Below are positions 35,129 to 46,300 of a DNA stretch of 64,000 bases, in pieces. Location of the stretch: NCBI GenBank assembly GCA_025201805.1, contig MU619252.1, positions 253,855 through 317,854 of the forward strand, written 5' to 3'. Source of the stretch: Parasitella parasitica (lineage: Eukaryota; Mucoromycota; Mucoromycetes; Mucorales; Mucoraceae). A program made the translations under genes and the position numbers. The stretch's first letter is position 1. Every line of letters starts with the position of its first letter. The notes under the pieces were generated by a model. The model worked only from the letters and a program-made list of their open reading frames with translations. It had not been told where the DNA came from and searched no databases.

Positions 35129-36510
35129 ATGTCTGCAGCTGATAACGACGAAGTCAATAACATTGACAAGATTCCCACCGAGCAAAAGGGTGCCTTCCAT
35201 CAATTCTTAAAATCACTGGCCTCCTTCTCTGGCGACCTTTCCTCGTTAACATGTCCTGCTTTTCTCCTCGCTCCTGTTTCTTTGATCGAATACTCGTAAG
35301 TAAAATAACGTATACAAGTGGGAGGGTTACTAGTGTATGTGTGCGCGCGCTTGTTTGCATGGAAAAAATGGACTGGAACGGGGCGATGGCAGCAACATTC
35401 TAACCGTTCCCTTAGTGAGTATTGGACACAACAACCAGACCTCTTTACAGATATTACAAAATCTGATGACGAGGTTGAGCGCATGATTGCATTCGTAAAG
35501 TGGTTCATTTCCTCATTAAATGCTTCATATTCTCGTCGCGTGCCCAAGGGAGAATGGGAAAAGAAGCCATACAATCCTGTTTTGGGCGAGCAGTTCAAGA
35601 TGCAATGGGGCGACTTGCAAGATTCAGGTGAAACTGATGTCCTAGTTGAGCAAGTGTCTCATCATCCCCCCATTACCGGGTTCCATATCATAAACGAGAA
35701 GCATGGTATAACACTGAACGGTCATACTGGTCAAAAGACTCGCTTCTCGAGCACCTCTTTGATTGTAGACCAAGTTGGCCAGAGCGTGGTTACGCTGAAA
35801 AATCGCAACGATGAACACTACTTATACTCATGTCCCTCCATCACCGTGAACGGTATTTGGTATGCTGGTAATGTCTTTGTTGGCGCTGTTTTTCTGCTGT
35901 GGATATGCATTAACCGTTTGTTTACATCTGCTTGTGTGTACATATAGCCCCTTACGTCGAGTTGCTCGGTACGTCTTATATTCAATCATCAACCGGTTTG
36001 TATTGTTCGATCGAGTATACCACACGTGGTTGGATTACTGGCAAAAGAAACCAATTTAAATGCTACCTTCGCCGAAACGCAGGCAATTCAAAAGAATACA
36101 TTTGCAAGATGGAGGGTCAGTGGAGTGGGAAATCTACGCTTACCAAGTTTGGATCAAAGACATCCGAGCCCTTTTTGGATGTCACCGCATTGACACCTGC
36201 TCCTATGCACGTAAAGGATATCGAAGAGCAAGATGAAATGGAAAGTCGCAAGATCTGGCAAAAGGTGTCCGCTGCCATCCGTGCTAACGATACAGCCTTG
36301 GCTGGCGTTGAAAAGAACAAGATTGAGACGCAAAAGAGAGAAGAAAAAGCAGCGCGCGAAGAAGCCGACAAAAAATGGGAGCCGAAATATTTCAAATGGG
36401 AAGACGACGAGCCAACTGTTATCACGCTGCAGCGTATGTTATCAAACACCGTCAATGGCAAATATGCACCTGCCACTAACGGCAACTGGGTATACAAGGA
36501 TAATAATTAG
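35129..36510 (+). CDS. Oxysterol-binding protein, Osh4/Kes1-like
   Basis: Lipid-transfer protein exchanging sterols and PI4P between membranes. Exons 35129-35295, 35416-35867 and 35948-36510 total 1182 nt (393 aa). It consists only of the ORD beta-barrel, like yeast Osh4 (434 aa): no PH domain, ankyrin repeats or FFAT motif are seen. The family fingerprint EQVSHHPPI is present, preceded by KPYNPVLGEQF (part of the PI4P site). The lid region and N-terminal helix (FHQFLKSLASFSGDLSSL) match the short-form pattern. A C-terminal charged coiled stretch (KIETQKREEKAAREEADKKW) precedes the end. Cytosolic/Golgi location is inferred from the family. Confidence 0.93.
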
Positions 36511-36983
36511 TAGACAATTTTCCACTGTTTTTTGTTTTAATTATGCACGTTTTCGAGTCAAATCAATAAACTATCAAATGTTCATACTGTAGATAGTTGT
36601 GTGTATGTAAAGAAGCAAAAAAGTAGTATGTAAATATTATGGTAGCGATTTGAAGCCTCAATCGAATGGCCATACTCAGCATCGCCTAATCGATGTATTG
36701 CAGCTACTTTTTTCCAGCCTCAATATATTAGAATAATGAGGTCAAATTACGTTCCCAGCACAAATCGAAAGCATGACTACACATTGGTATCTTTGATAAC
36801 GGCTTTTTATGGATATGAAATACAACATTTTTCATTAATTGGCCAAGATAAAATCCGTGTTTTCCAAAAGAAAATCCATTCGGATGTTTGAAATGCAATT
36901 ATAAATATGCGCCTCGTTTGTTTTTTTTTTGTTTATTTTGTCTCTTCTTTTTTCCTCATCTTTTTTCCAGCTCTCTATTCAAT
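36511..36983. promoter_or_regulatory. Spacer and CT-rich leader of the hexokinase-like gene
   Basis: About 36918-36970 is pyrimidine-rich and directly precedes the ATG at 36984. Nothing else is recognised. Confidence 0.4.
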
Positions 36984-38528
36984 ATGTCCCAACCTCGCAG
37001 ATCTTTCTCGTCTGGTCCTACGACCGGCACTGACGCTCAAATTGAAGCCGTTGATGAACTGAGGCATCATTTTAAGCTATCTACCGAAGAGCTAAAGCAA
37101 TTCCGCGATGACTTGCGTCGCGAAATGGACATTGGCTTGAAGTCTGATAAAGCCAATATGGCCATGCTGCCTTCTTGGATTTTCAAGCATCCTACCGGCC
37201 AAGAAACTGGCGAATATCTCGGTCTGGAGTTGAGTGGTAAGCCGTTAATAAGTATTACTGCTTTGTTGTGGCGATTGACGTAGTGCATGTGTAACGATGA
37301 TTAGGGTCCAACATCCGCATCTATCTTGTCACCTTGCACGGCCAAGGTCGCATTAGCACTCGCCAACAAAAGTTTGTCATTAGCGAACATCTCAAGAAGG
37401 GCTCTATCAATTCAATGATCGACTTTTTGGTCGAAAGCGTAGACAACTTTTTATCGTTTGTTGGCAAATACGAACTCAAGCAAGCATTGAGCCTCGGCTT
37501 TGTCCTGTCTTTCCCTCTTGAACAACATGCTTTGAACAAAGCTGTCGTAATCCAATGGACCAAGGACTTTGAAATTACGGGTGCTGACGGTAAGAACATT
37601 GCCGAGCTTTTGCAGATTGGTTTCAGACGTCGTCATATCAATATCAATGTCGAGGCTGTTATTAATGGTGCTGTTGGCTGCCTTTTGGCACACAGTTATC
37701 GAAGCTTGGATACCTTGGTTGCCTGTACCATCAGTACCGGCACCAATGCTGCTTATTGGGAAAAGGTTGAAGCTATTGCCAAGTACAAGAAGGAACTACC
37801 CCCCAAAGCTGATGGCGATATGATCATCAACACTGAATGGGGATCTTTTGGTGATAAGAATCCTGGCCTCTTGCCTCGCACTTTCTACGATAACCGTGTC
37901 AATCGTCAATCAGTCAATCCTGGCGTTCATGTTTTCGAAAAGATGGTTTCTGGTCTTTATCTTGGCGAAATTGCTCGTATTATTATGGTTGATTTCCTTG
38001 ATCGTCGTCTTCTTTTCGAAGGCCAATACACTCCCGAATTGAACACTCCCTACCTCTTTGAGGCTTCTTACATAAGTGCAATAGGCTCTGACGATACTCC
38101 TGATTTAGAAGCTACCAAGCATATTCTGGAATCCATTATGAATTTACCCTCTACCACCCTCTCTGATCGCCAAATCGTTAGAACTATCTGCGAGCTTGTC
38201 TCCCAGCGTGCTGCTCGTTTGGTTGCTGCCGCCATGAGCGCTATCATTGACAAGAGAAATGCTCTTGAGGAAGGTTTGACAATCAGTAAGTATCGGATGT
38301 GATTTTGTGTAATTTGAATAAGATGCTCATCAATTTTCATCAATGATTGCAGGTATGGAGGGCGCTGTTTATGAGCATTTCCCCAACTTCCCTAGACGTG
38401 TCAATGATGCCTTGAGAGGCATTTACGGCGAATGTGTTGATCACATTAATGTTGGTATCACTCGTGACGGCAACGGCATTGGTGCTGCCCTGGCTGCAAT
38501 GATTGCTATCACTCAAAAGCAAGCATAA
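36984..38528 (+). CDS. Hexokinase-like protein lacking the catalytic Asp
   Basis: Full-length hexokinase fold: exons 36984-37236, 37305-38285 and 38353-38528 give 1410 nt (469 aa). The fold and the sugar site look kept: SFPLEQ, WTKDF, TGTNAAYWE, NTEWGSFGD, LYLGEIAR and the C-terminal DGNGIGAAL. The catalytic loop, normally NDTxGT, reads INGAVGC: Asn205 is kept but the base Asp is Gly206 (equivalent to Asp205 of human glucokinase and Asp211 of yeast Hxk2). The phosphate-1 loop, normally LDLGGTN, reads LELSGSN. I infer little or no phosphotransfer but possible glucose binding, like the non-catalytic hexokinase-like regulators described in Aspergillus (XprF/HxkC, HxkD). The coding frame is intact and all introns are in phase, so it is not a decaying pseudogene. 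Sensor or regulator is the likely role. Confidence 0.9.
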
Positions 38529-38874
38529 GCATTGTGTACCCTTCCTACACATAAATTAATGTTACATAATACAATTCCCTTTTTTTTTTTCTCGCATAAT
38601 AAAAAACCTCAGTGTATTATTATTTCCAGCGTCCTACCAGATGGATTTTGAAACGAAAAAAATTTATACATCAAAATGCAGACCCTTACAATATCTTATA
38701 AATCAGCTCACTATTATCACCAGCCCCTGAAGCTCCAACTTTTTTCCTCGCCTAAAACGATGCCGTGTCTTGTATACAGCATAGCAATTGAAGAAAAATG
38801 GTGTTTACTAATATTTACTACATTGGAATATAATCGCATTATTGTTGAGTTGTAATAGAACAAGGGTATAATAG

Positions 38875-40571
38875 TTATTCTGCCATCCAGTTTTTGACAG
38901 AGAGACGGTCATCATAGGAAGCTGACATGGATATCTTGCTCATATCATCTCTTGTGGCACAATTGCTCGCCGCTGCGTCTGTATTGCTGCTGTTCTCTGT
39001 GTTACTGTCGGCATTTCGAGTTGTGGGTAAAGAAGCAGAAGATTTCAACGGTTTTTTTGAGCCCTTGGGCTGGGATTGGAGTGTCTGCTGCTGCTGCTGC
39101 TGCCTTTTCTTCTTTTGTTGTCTGGCGTTCTTTGACGACGATGCCACAGATGAAGCCGAAGATTCGAACAAAGATTGAGAGGGTGAAATGGAATAATTGA
39201 AAGGTACTTTGACTATAGGTTGTTGCATATCTTGAAGTGTTTTTTCCAGATTTTGCAGCTTGAGGTTTTCGTATCGAAGGCTAAGATCGACATAATCCTT
39301 GATAGACTTTTTTAAATCTCTGCTTTTTTGCTTTTCAAAGACCTTGATCTCCTTTTTCACTTTATCCTGGTACTCGTCAAAGTCCTTTCTGTTCCTTTCT
39401 AGCTCTTCCGAAGCCTGGCAGAAGCCTGTTAGTATACAAAATCTGGTGCTAATCTTTGATTTTTTTTTATTATTATTATCATTATTATTACCTCAATCTC
39501 TTCCTCGATCACTTGACGAACTTCTGGATGATTGATTCCTAGTCTAAGCTTTAGCTTATCTGATCTGTCTCGTTTCTTGTTGCGGAATTTAAGCTGGTCA
39601 ACATAATCCATCAGTTTGACAGTGCGCGAGTTGAGGATGACCTTTAACGGATCAAGCGAGTTTTTGTATTCGATCATCACATCTACAAACTTCATAGACT
39701 CCTCCTTTCCTTGTCGTGTAAATACAAAGCCTAGTTCGTCCATCAGCAGCCCCATCATTTGCATTTTTCTGTCTAAATTCCTCTGTGAGTCTCTCAGCTC
39801 TAGCTTCAATCCTTGTCCGAGTCTGTATTTGCTTTGCGTTGTTTCGATGATCAAATCTCCCATATGCGTCATTGCATCTCCCAGGCCCTCTCTCGTCTGG
39901 ATAAGTTGATTTAACGATTCTGCTATAAATCCATAGTATGACTCTTGTAATAAAATGTAAATCTGGTGCTTGTGAAATACGTCTTGGTCATTTCCTTCGA
40001 TAATCTCAGAAGGTTTGAATGATTTGAAGCCTCTGTCTGTATTTGGTTTGATGACTCGGTTGAACCTCAAGAAGGACAATACTCCAGTATTCGAAGGCCC
40101 AACCTCAGTAGGAGACTACATGTGTATATCGTGTTATAATTATGCTGCTTGATTAATTTGCGATAATATACATTTACCATGTCAGCAGACAAGAAATGTA
40201 TGAAATCAGCATCTTCTACCAATTCAGAGCGACCCATGATTTTGTCGAAAAAGCGCTCGATTTGAAGTCTCTTTCGCTCCACATAATCCTGGTCATCAAT
40301 AAGTGAGGAGCTGGGCTGATCGGGTAGTGGAGGGAGCACAACTACTGGAAATCTTTTCTTCAATTTATGAAATATCCAACTTATTTGTTGAAAAGTACGA
40401 AATGAAGTAGGCAGAACCGTTTCAAATTTGCCCTGGAACTGTGATTTGCTGTTTCAGTGACAAGTGAAATAGCGGTTATAGATAATTACTTACATTTCCT
40501 TCCAAAACCAGTTTAAATTGTATTGTATCTGGTGTAGCTGCTGCTTCGGGAACTGTTAAGGTAATATTCAT
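38875..40571 (-). CDS. PX-BAR sorting nexin (Vps17-like)
   Basis: Endosomal membrane-binding and -bending protein. Exons 40571-40494, 40438-40178, 40115-39492 and 39414-38875 total 1503 nt (500 aa). The N-terminal PX domain runs from about residue 1 to 115: an F-QGKFETVLPTSFRTF core, PVVVLPPLPDQ (the PPxxP-like loop) and RFFDKI...DADFIHFLS. A long helical region (about 130-380) with heptad-like Leu and basic patches fits a BAR domain. The C-terminal 120 residues are low complexity, with a Gln run (coding repeats near 39089-39112) and Ser-rich sequence. The PX basic residues that bind PI3P are not obvious, which suits Vps17-type retromer subunits, but Atg20/Snx41-like is possible. The subtype is uncertain. 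Confidence 0.75.
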
Positions 40572-41096
40572 AATTGTGGTTTATGTTAAAAAAAAAGGGG
40601 GGGGGGGGAAGGAGGGGAAAGAAAAAGTAAAGCAGAATGTTAAAGCAAAGATACAAAATTATATTGTGTGTCCACCGCGTACACTGACACAACAGCAGCA
40701 ATGAAACGGTTAAAATATTAACCGTGAATCATTAAAATGCAGTGAATCATTTGGACGTTTTTGAAGCATTAGCAACAGTTGTCATTTAAGTGAAGGGATC
40801 AAATATACACATAGATATAAACAATTTGTACTTTAAAAGGCTTTTTATTATACAGAAAAAGGAGATTTCAAATCAAACATTACACTTTGAAGGGGATATT
40901 TTATAATTGTAAAAAGAGCTCCCTAAAAAAATTTGCTTTTTGTGTCAATCGTGTGTTGCATGTTCTCCAGACTCATATTTATATATATACTTGATTTGCT
41001 CCTTTATATTCTTTATTTTCATATAAATACTCGCTTATTTTTGTCAATTGGGTATTTCTTTTCTCTTACATCCATCCTGTACATCAAGAATCCAAA
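40572..41096. other. Divergent spacer between the sorting nexin and TBC genes
   Basis: The 525 bp between start codons holds a notable A9-G12 homopolymer junction at about 40590-40610, a CT-rich stretch before the TBC gene, and otherwise AT-rich sequence. Promoters of both genes must lie here; no specific site is claimed. Confidence 0.45.
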
Positions 41097-42893
41097 ATGA
41101 GTTTATATGAAATGCATTATGTGTCGAATACGTCCGAGAAAGCTCGAGTCAAAGAGCAGCAAGCAATTATACAGAAAGCCCTGCAAGAGTTATCCATCAA
41201 AAGCAAATTGGAGCAGCAGCAAGAGCATGAAAAATTACTCTCGAAGCACCATTTAAAGTCCTCGCCTGTGAACTTTGATCTATGGCTCCATTCAACCAAA
41301 TATAGCGTAGTAACCAACGAGTGCAGACCTTATTCGCCTTACTTCAGCGGAAACGCTGCCATGTCAGATACTGCTTCTACTTGCACTCGTCTAAATAGAC
41401 AAAGAACTCCTTCGATGGTGTCAGCTTCATCATCTTATATGTCAGAAACTACAACAACTACTACATCTAATAGCGTTTGCAGCAGAGAAGACGATGCCTG
41501 TTTTGCCAATCCCACTGAAACAATATCTGAAAGGTATACACATATAGCCACCAGGCACAGCCAATAAACGTCCATCCAGACACATAACTCACGCATTTAC
41601 TTTTTTTTCGCCCATGTAGAGACATGTACGGTTTCAAAAGGCCATTTCAATGGGTCAATAAATCTAAGCTGATAGAGTTTGAACAACGTTATAAATTGGT
41701 ACAGAAAAAACAAGCTAGAGGCTGGAAAAAATTGATTGTCAATAGCGATCAGCAATGGCCTGCCTTGTGTCCACAGCGTGAGTACTCCTTGTCATTTTCT
41801 ACCCGTAATAAACTGACGAATACCCCTTCTCGACTGGTAGTGAGCCGGTATGTCAGAAAGGGAATTCCGCATGCTATGAGAGCCAAGGTCTGGATGCATT
41901 ACAGCGGCGCAAACAAGAAGCTGCAAGAAAACCCAGGACAATATTTGCGATTACTGGAAACAGATGCAAAAAGTGAGCATGCCGAAGCTATTCAAAAAGA
42001 CCTTCACCGTACATTTCCCGATAACTTGCATTTCTCTTGCGATGTGCAACACAAAGATGGGTCTACCACCGTGGCGCCTGAATCGAACCAGAAGATCCAG
42101 CAATTGCGCCGAGTTTTGCTTGCTTTCAGCGTCCATTCGCCTAGTATTGGATACTGTCAGTCTCTCAACTTTTTGGCGGGATTCTTGCTGTTGATTTTGA
42201 GCGAAGAGGAGGCATTTTGGATGCTGGTCACCATTGTGCACGACATATTCCCTCAAAACGTGTTTGACACTACTATGGAAGGCGCTAATATTGAACAGAC
42301 AGTACTCATGATGATGCTGTATGAAAAGATGCCTGGTATCTGGACTAAAATGGCAAGCAAAAAATGCTTCTGGGAATGCGAGCAGAAGGAAGAGTTACCC
42401 CCTATCACACTCTTGACAAGCCATTGGTTTCTCACTCTCTTCATAAACATTCTGCCTGTGGAAACTGTCTTGCGGATTTGGGATTGTTTCTTTGTGTAAG
42501 TTGAACATATACATCACACTCATATATAACACTGACTCCTGTATTTGCTATTCGTGTAGTGGCGAGGGTTGCAAAGTGCTGTACCAAGTCGCATTGACCA
42601 TCTTCAAACTAAATGAGCAACGTATTCGAAACGCAACAGATTCAACCGAAACATTTCAAATCCTTCAAAACATGCCGAAAAGAATGATTGATTGCGACCA
42701 ATTTATGAAGGTAGGTGTATACTTGGAGAGCGAAAAAAAAATAAAAATAGTGCACTAATATATTTTCTTTGTTTAGTGTGTTTTCTCTCCTGAAAACGAT
42801 GTTGCACAGGTATCTAACAAGGATATCAATAGCAAAAGAGACTTGTTCAAAAGCCGTAAACTACAAAGAAGAATGAGCCGCAATACGAATTAA
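41097..42893 (+). CDS. TBC-domain Rab GTPase-activating protein
   Basis: Stimulates GTP hydrolysis by a Rab through the dual-finger mechanism. Exons 41097-41533, 41620-42495, 42560-42710 and 42777-42893 total 1581 nt (526 aa). The N-terminal 145 residues are coiled (EKARVKEQQAIIQKALQE) then Ser/Thr-rich. The TBC domain begins at RKGIPHAMRAKVWMHYSGA; the Arg finger is in IQKDLHRTFPDN and the Gln finger in GYCQSLNFLAG, so it should be active. LPVETVLRIWDCFFV and the C-terminal helices follow. The layout resembles GRTP1/TBC1D6-type GAPs. The Rab target is unknown, though a Rab11-type GTPase lies elsewhere in the window. Confidence 0.9.
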
Positions 42894-43385
42894 CAGAGTA
42901 TTGAATACTCTGTCGAGCCAAGCTATAGTAAATTTCATTGTAAAAGTCTACCCACCATCGTTTCCTCCTTTATATATACGCTAATATTACTAAAAGTTCA
43001 CATATACTATTAAAATACATAATTATTAATTGCGATTAATCCTTAATAAACCCATGAGCATGTTACAAATATTGTCAAAATTTGTTGCAAGAGAATTCAG
43101 GAACAAGATTCATGCGATTTTAATCTTTGCCTATATTCATACCATCCTCATGGTCATGCATTAAATTTATTGATTATACGTTTAGAAAATTAGCCTGAAA
43201 GGATCAATATCGGCTCACTTTTTTTTTTTTTTTTTTTTGCGGTCATTATGCAAATTTTCGACATACTTTCACTAAAGCATTTCTACAGTCTCAGAGAAAT
43301 GAAAAAATTAGTTTCTTATTAAATATACACAATACTTAAAGGCCGAGAAAAGCTTATATATGGATTCAATAATGACAAAATTTTA
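42894..43385. other. Convergent 3' spacer, TBC and chitin synthase genes
   Basis: AT-rich, with an 18-T run near 43220. No gene is seen. Confidence 0.45.
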
Positions 43386-46300
43386 TTATAGTTTTCCTTG
43401 AAGAATGTATTCAATGCTCGTATTAATGTAATCTTTTTTAAAATTCATATCAAAACCCAAGATATTAGATAATTGTTCACGAACTACAAAAATATATGCA
43501 AATCGGATTAGCTATTGTTCTTTGAACCACCCCACCGCCCTAGTTGCTATATTTTTACCTTGTTTTTTGGTTATGCTCATCAAATTAGCCGTAGCCAAAA
43601 TTGCTTTGATTTCATTCACAATGTCATCGTCCGAAGGGAAACCAGCTGGAATCATTGAAGAAACTGATACCTGACTGACATTACCCATGGGTATATCCAA
43701 TTCACTCTGTGAATGTCCAAATAGTTGAAACCCACCTGATACATCAAAGGTGGAGTTGCTTCGAGGGCGAATGTTGAATGCTGACGGTGGAGTGGCATCC
43801 CCTATCTCATTTACTGTGGGGGAGCCAAAGTTCCCTGGAGACATGAGAGGCATTTGTGGATTATAGAAACCCGTACTCTGCATATCGTGGAGTTGCTGCT
43901 GGTTTGAATCCATCATGATAGGTTGCATTGGCGGCATTGGCATGGGCTGCATTTGACTCGTGAAATCAGGATACACAGAACTTGCAAAAGACATGTGTCT
44001 CATAGGCATACCAGGAGGAGGGGGAGTAGTCATTATACTGCGACTGTAATCTGGCATAGGAATCATTCCGCCAGGAGTAGGTGCACGGCCGTATTCAGAG
44101 CCTGCAACAGACCCGGGTGTAGTGAAAACATGAGATTGTCGGCTCCTGGGCTTCTCGTTGACTTTGGTGTCGCGATAATAATCAAACTCACCGCCAGCAG
44201 GGTTACTCACTCCACTATAAACACTGCGTTCATACCCTGGAGGGACCATACCATAGCTATTGTACGTGTTTCCAGTCAGGCCAGACTCTCCGGACCCGCG
44301 AGTTTGCATCTCCCACTGTTCCTGTTCGTAAATGCTCCATTTCTTCATGGGAATCATCTTTTCATCAAACTTTTCTTCGTCTGTAACAATGATTTTTCTT
44401 TGGCTGTCACCAACGACCACACGAGTATTGCCCCACGAGAAATCGTCGAAATGCCAAAAAGAATATATAGGCAAAGCAAAAGAGTACACAGGCAAAGCAA
44501 GCAGATAAAAAACCATCCAACCAATATGTTGCCACTGGCGCTTCAGAATAAAGATTATGACTTGAAGAGCGTATAAACCAGCCAACATGCCAATAGCCAA
44601 GGTAGGGAAGGGGCCAGCTTTAGCTGCCATGACGTAAATCAAGTATACAAAGTAGCCAAACGAGACGGGTAGCGTCAAGGTACCGATCAGATCTACCAAA
44701 ACAACAAAGCGCATAGAGAAACAGCAGAAACCGCAAAGATCAGGAAGCAAGAATACTTCCATCAGGTTGTGAACAGTAGAATTAATCCATCGGCGACGTT
44801 GAGAAAGCAGGATCTTCCACTTGTCAGGAGCAACAGTGCGACACATGGCGTAAGGAGTGAACTTCATTTTATATTTAGGAAAGTGCTTCATCATTAACGT
44901 AGTCAGGTAGCGATCTTCGCCGAGAGACAAAAGATTCTTTTTGTGCAGTGTGTCGACGTGATTTTCGGCATAGTCGTGGACAACAGAAGGCGCAATTATA
45001 AGAGGCTCGTTTTTAACAGGCGTACGGATACGATACATACAGAAACAACCAGGCAAACATGTGACAGAACCAAACAGAGATTCGAAAGCCTTTGCTAGAT
45101 AATGAGAGATGTAGTATTCATACACCTGAATCATAGTTGTCCATGATTGTTTCTCGTTGGCTAGAGCAGTCTCTCCACAAATACCCATAATGCGAGCGTC
45201 ATGGAGCATCGCCGAGATCAAGTAGTTTAACGAGTAATCCATAACTTCAGTATCAGAATCCACCATGAGGATGTATTCATAAAATGAGGGGTTGACACCA
45301 ATGACATTCTTGATTTGGTGGTACATTTCGAGTTCCATAGGTGTCATTTCGCTGTCAAAATGAACGCGGTTCAAGAAATTCATTGCAATCATTTGAGAAT
45401 CACGCTTACCACGGTTACCAGGCTTAGCGCGTTCAGAGGCCTTTCCAACCTTGGCTACAACAAGATAAGGCACGACATGGCCCTCGCATTCGTATAGACC
45501 AGAGTAAATTTTACCGTAATTGAGTTGCTTTGCGCCTTCGCCCACGGATTTAAACATGAGAGGCTCAGGATCCATTTTCGCATCATAGCCCAGGATATCC
45601 AGTACAATACGAGGTGTAGGACGATCATTACCGCTGCCCATCACCATACCATCGGCAATGATAAAAAGCAGTTTTCGTTTATCGTCATACTTCATCACAG
45701 TGAGAGAGTCTATCGTCTTTTTGAGAGACTCTTCGTCTTCAGTGTAGCAAGGAATTTGACAAATGACAAACTTATCGTGATCTTCAGGCGTAGGTGCACT
45801 GCCAAATTGAAGGGCGGCGAGGAATTTGACTAGTATGACCAAGCACATGAGACAAGCACAGGCTAGCAATAGGTAGTTGGAAAACATGCAGCGAGCTGTC
45901 TCACGAGGATCCACATAGCCAATTAAAAAGTAGTTATTCAAGCAGTTCATGTTCATTTCTTGCTCTTCAACGCTCATCTTGCCCTTGTATTGCTCCCATT
46001 TAGCAGTGGCATCGGTTCCCTTAAACAGACTGAACAAGTCTTCCACAGTGCCAGACAAAAAGCTATAGTTACTGCTCGACGTACCGTATGTGTCGACAGT
46101 AGTAAAGTAGTCATTCAGATCGTAGACATTGTTGTTGATTGCCAATGCATATCGGCCCCAGCCTTCAGCGTCAGCCTTCAAATCTTTGATAAGATGCACT
46201 AGAGTGCCCTTTTTATAATCTTGAATAGTAGGCAGAAACGCTTTCCAATACCAGTAAGGGTCAGTTGTATCGTTTGAAGATGTAATCTGCGCTTGGTCGC

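Noticed and set aside
38927-39200. Plus-strand Cys/Ala-rich ORFs
   Set aside because: Antisense readings of the Gln-codon repeat in the sorting-nexin tail.
43923-44576. 217-codon plus-strand ORF
   Set aside because: Antisense to the conserved chitin synthase C-terminal region; His/Arg-rich with no motif.
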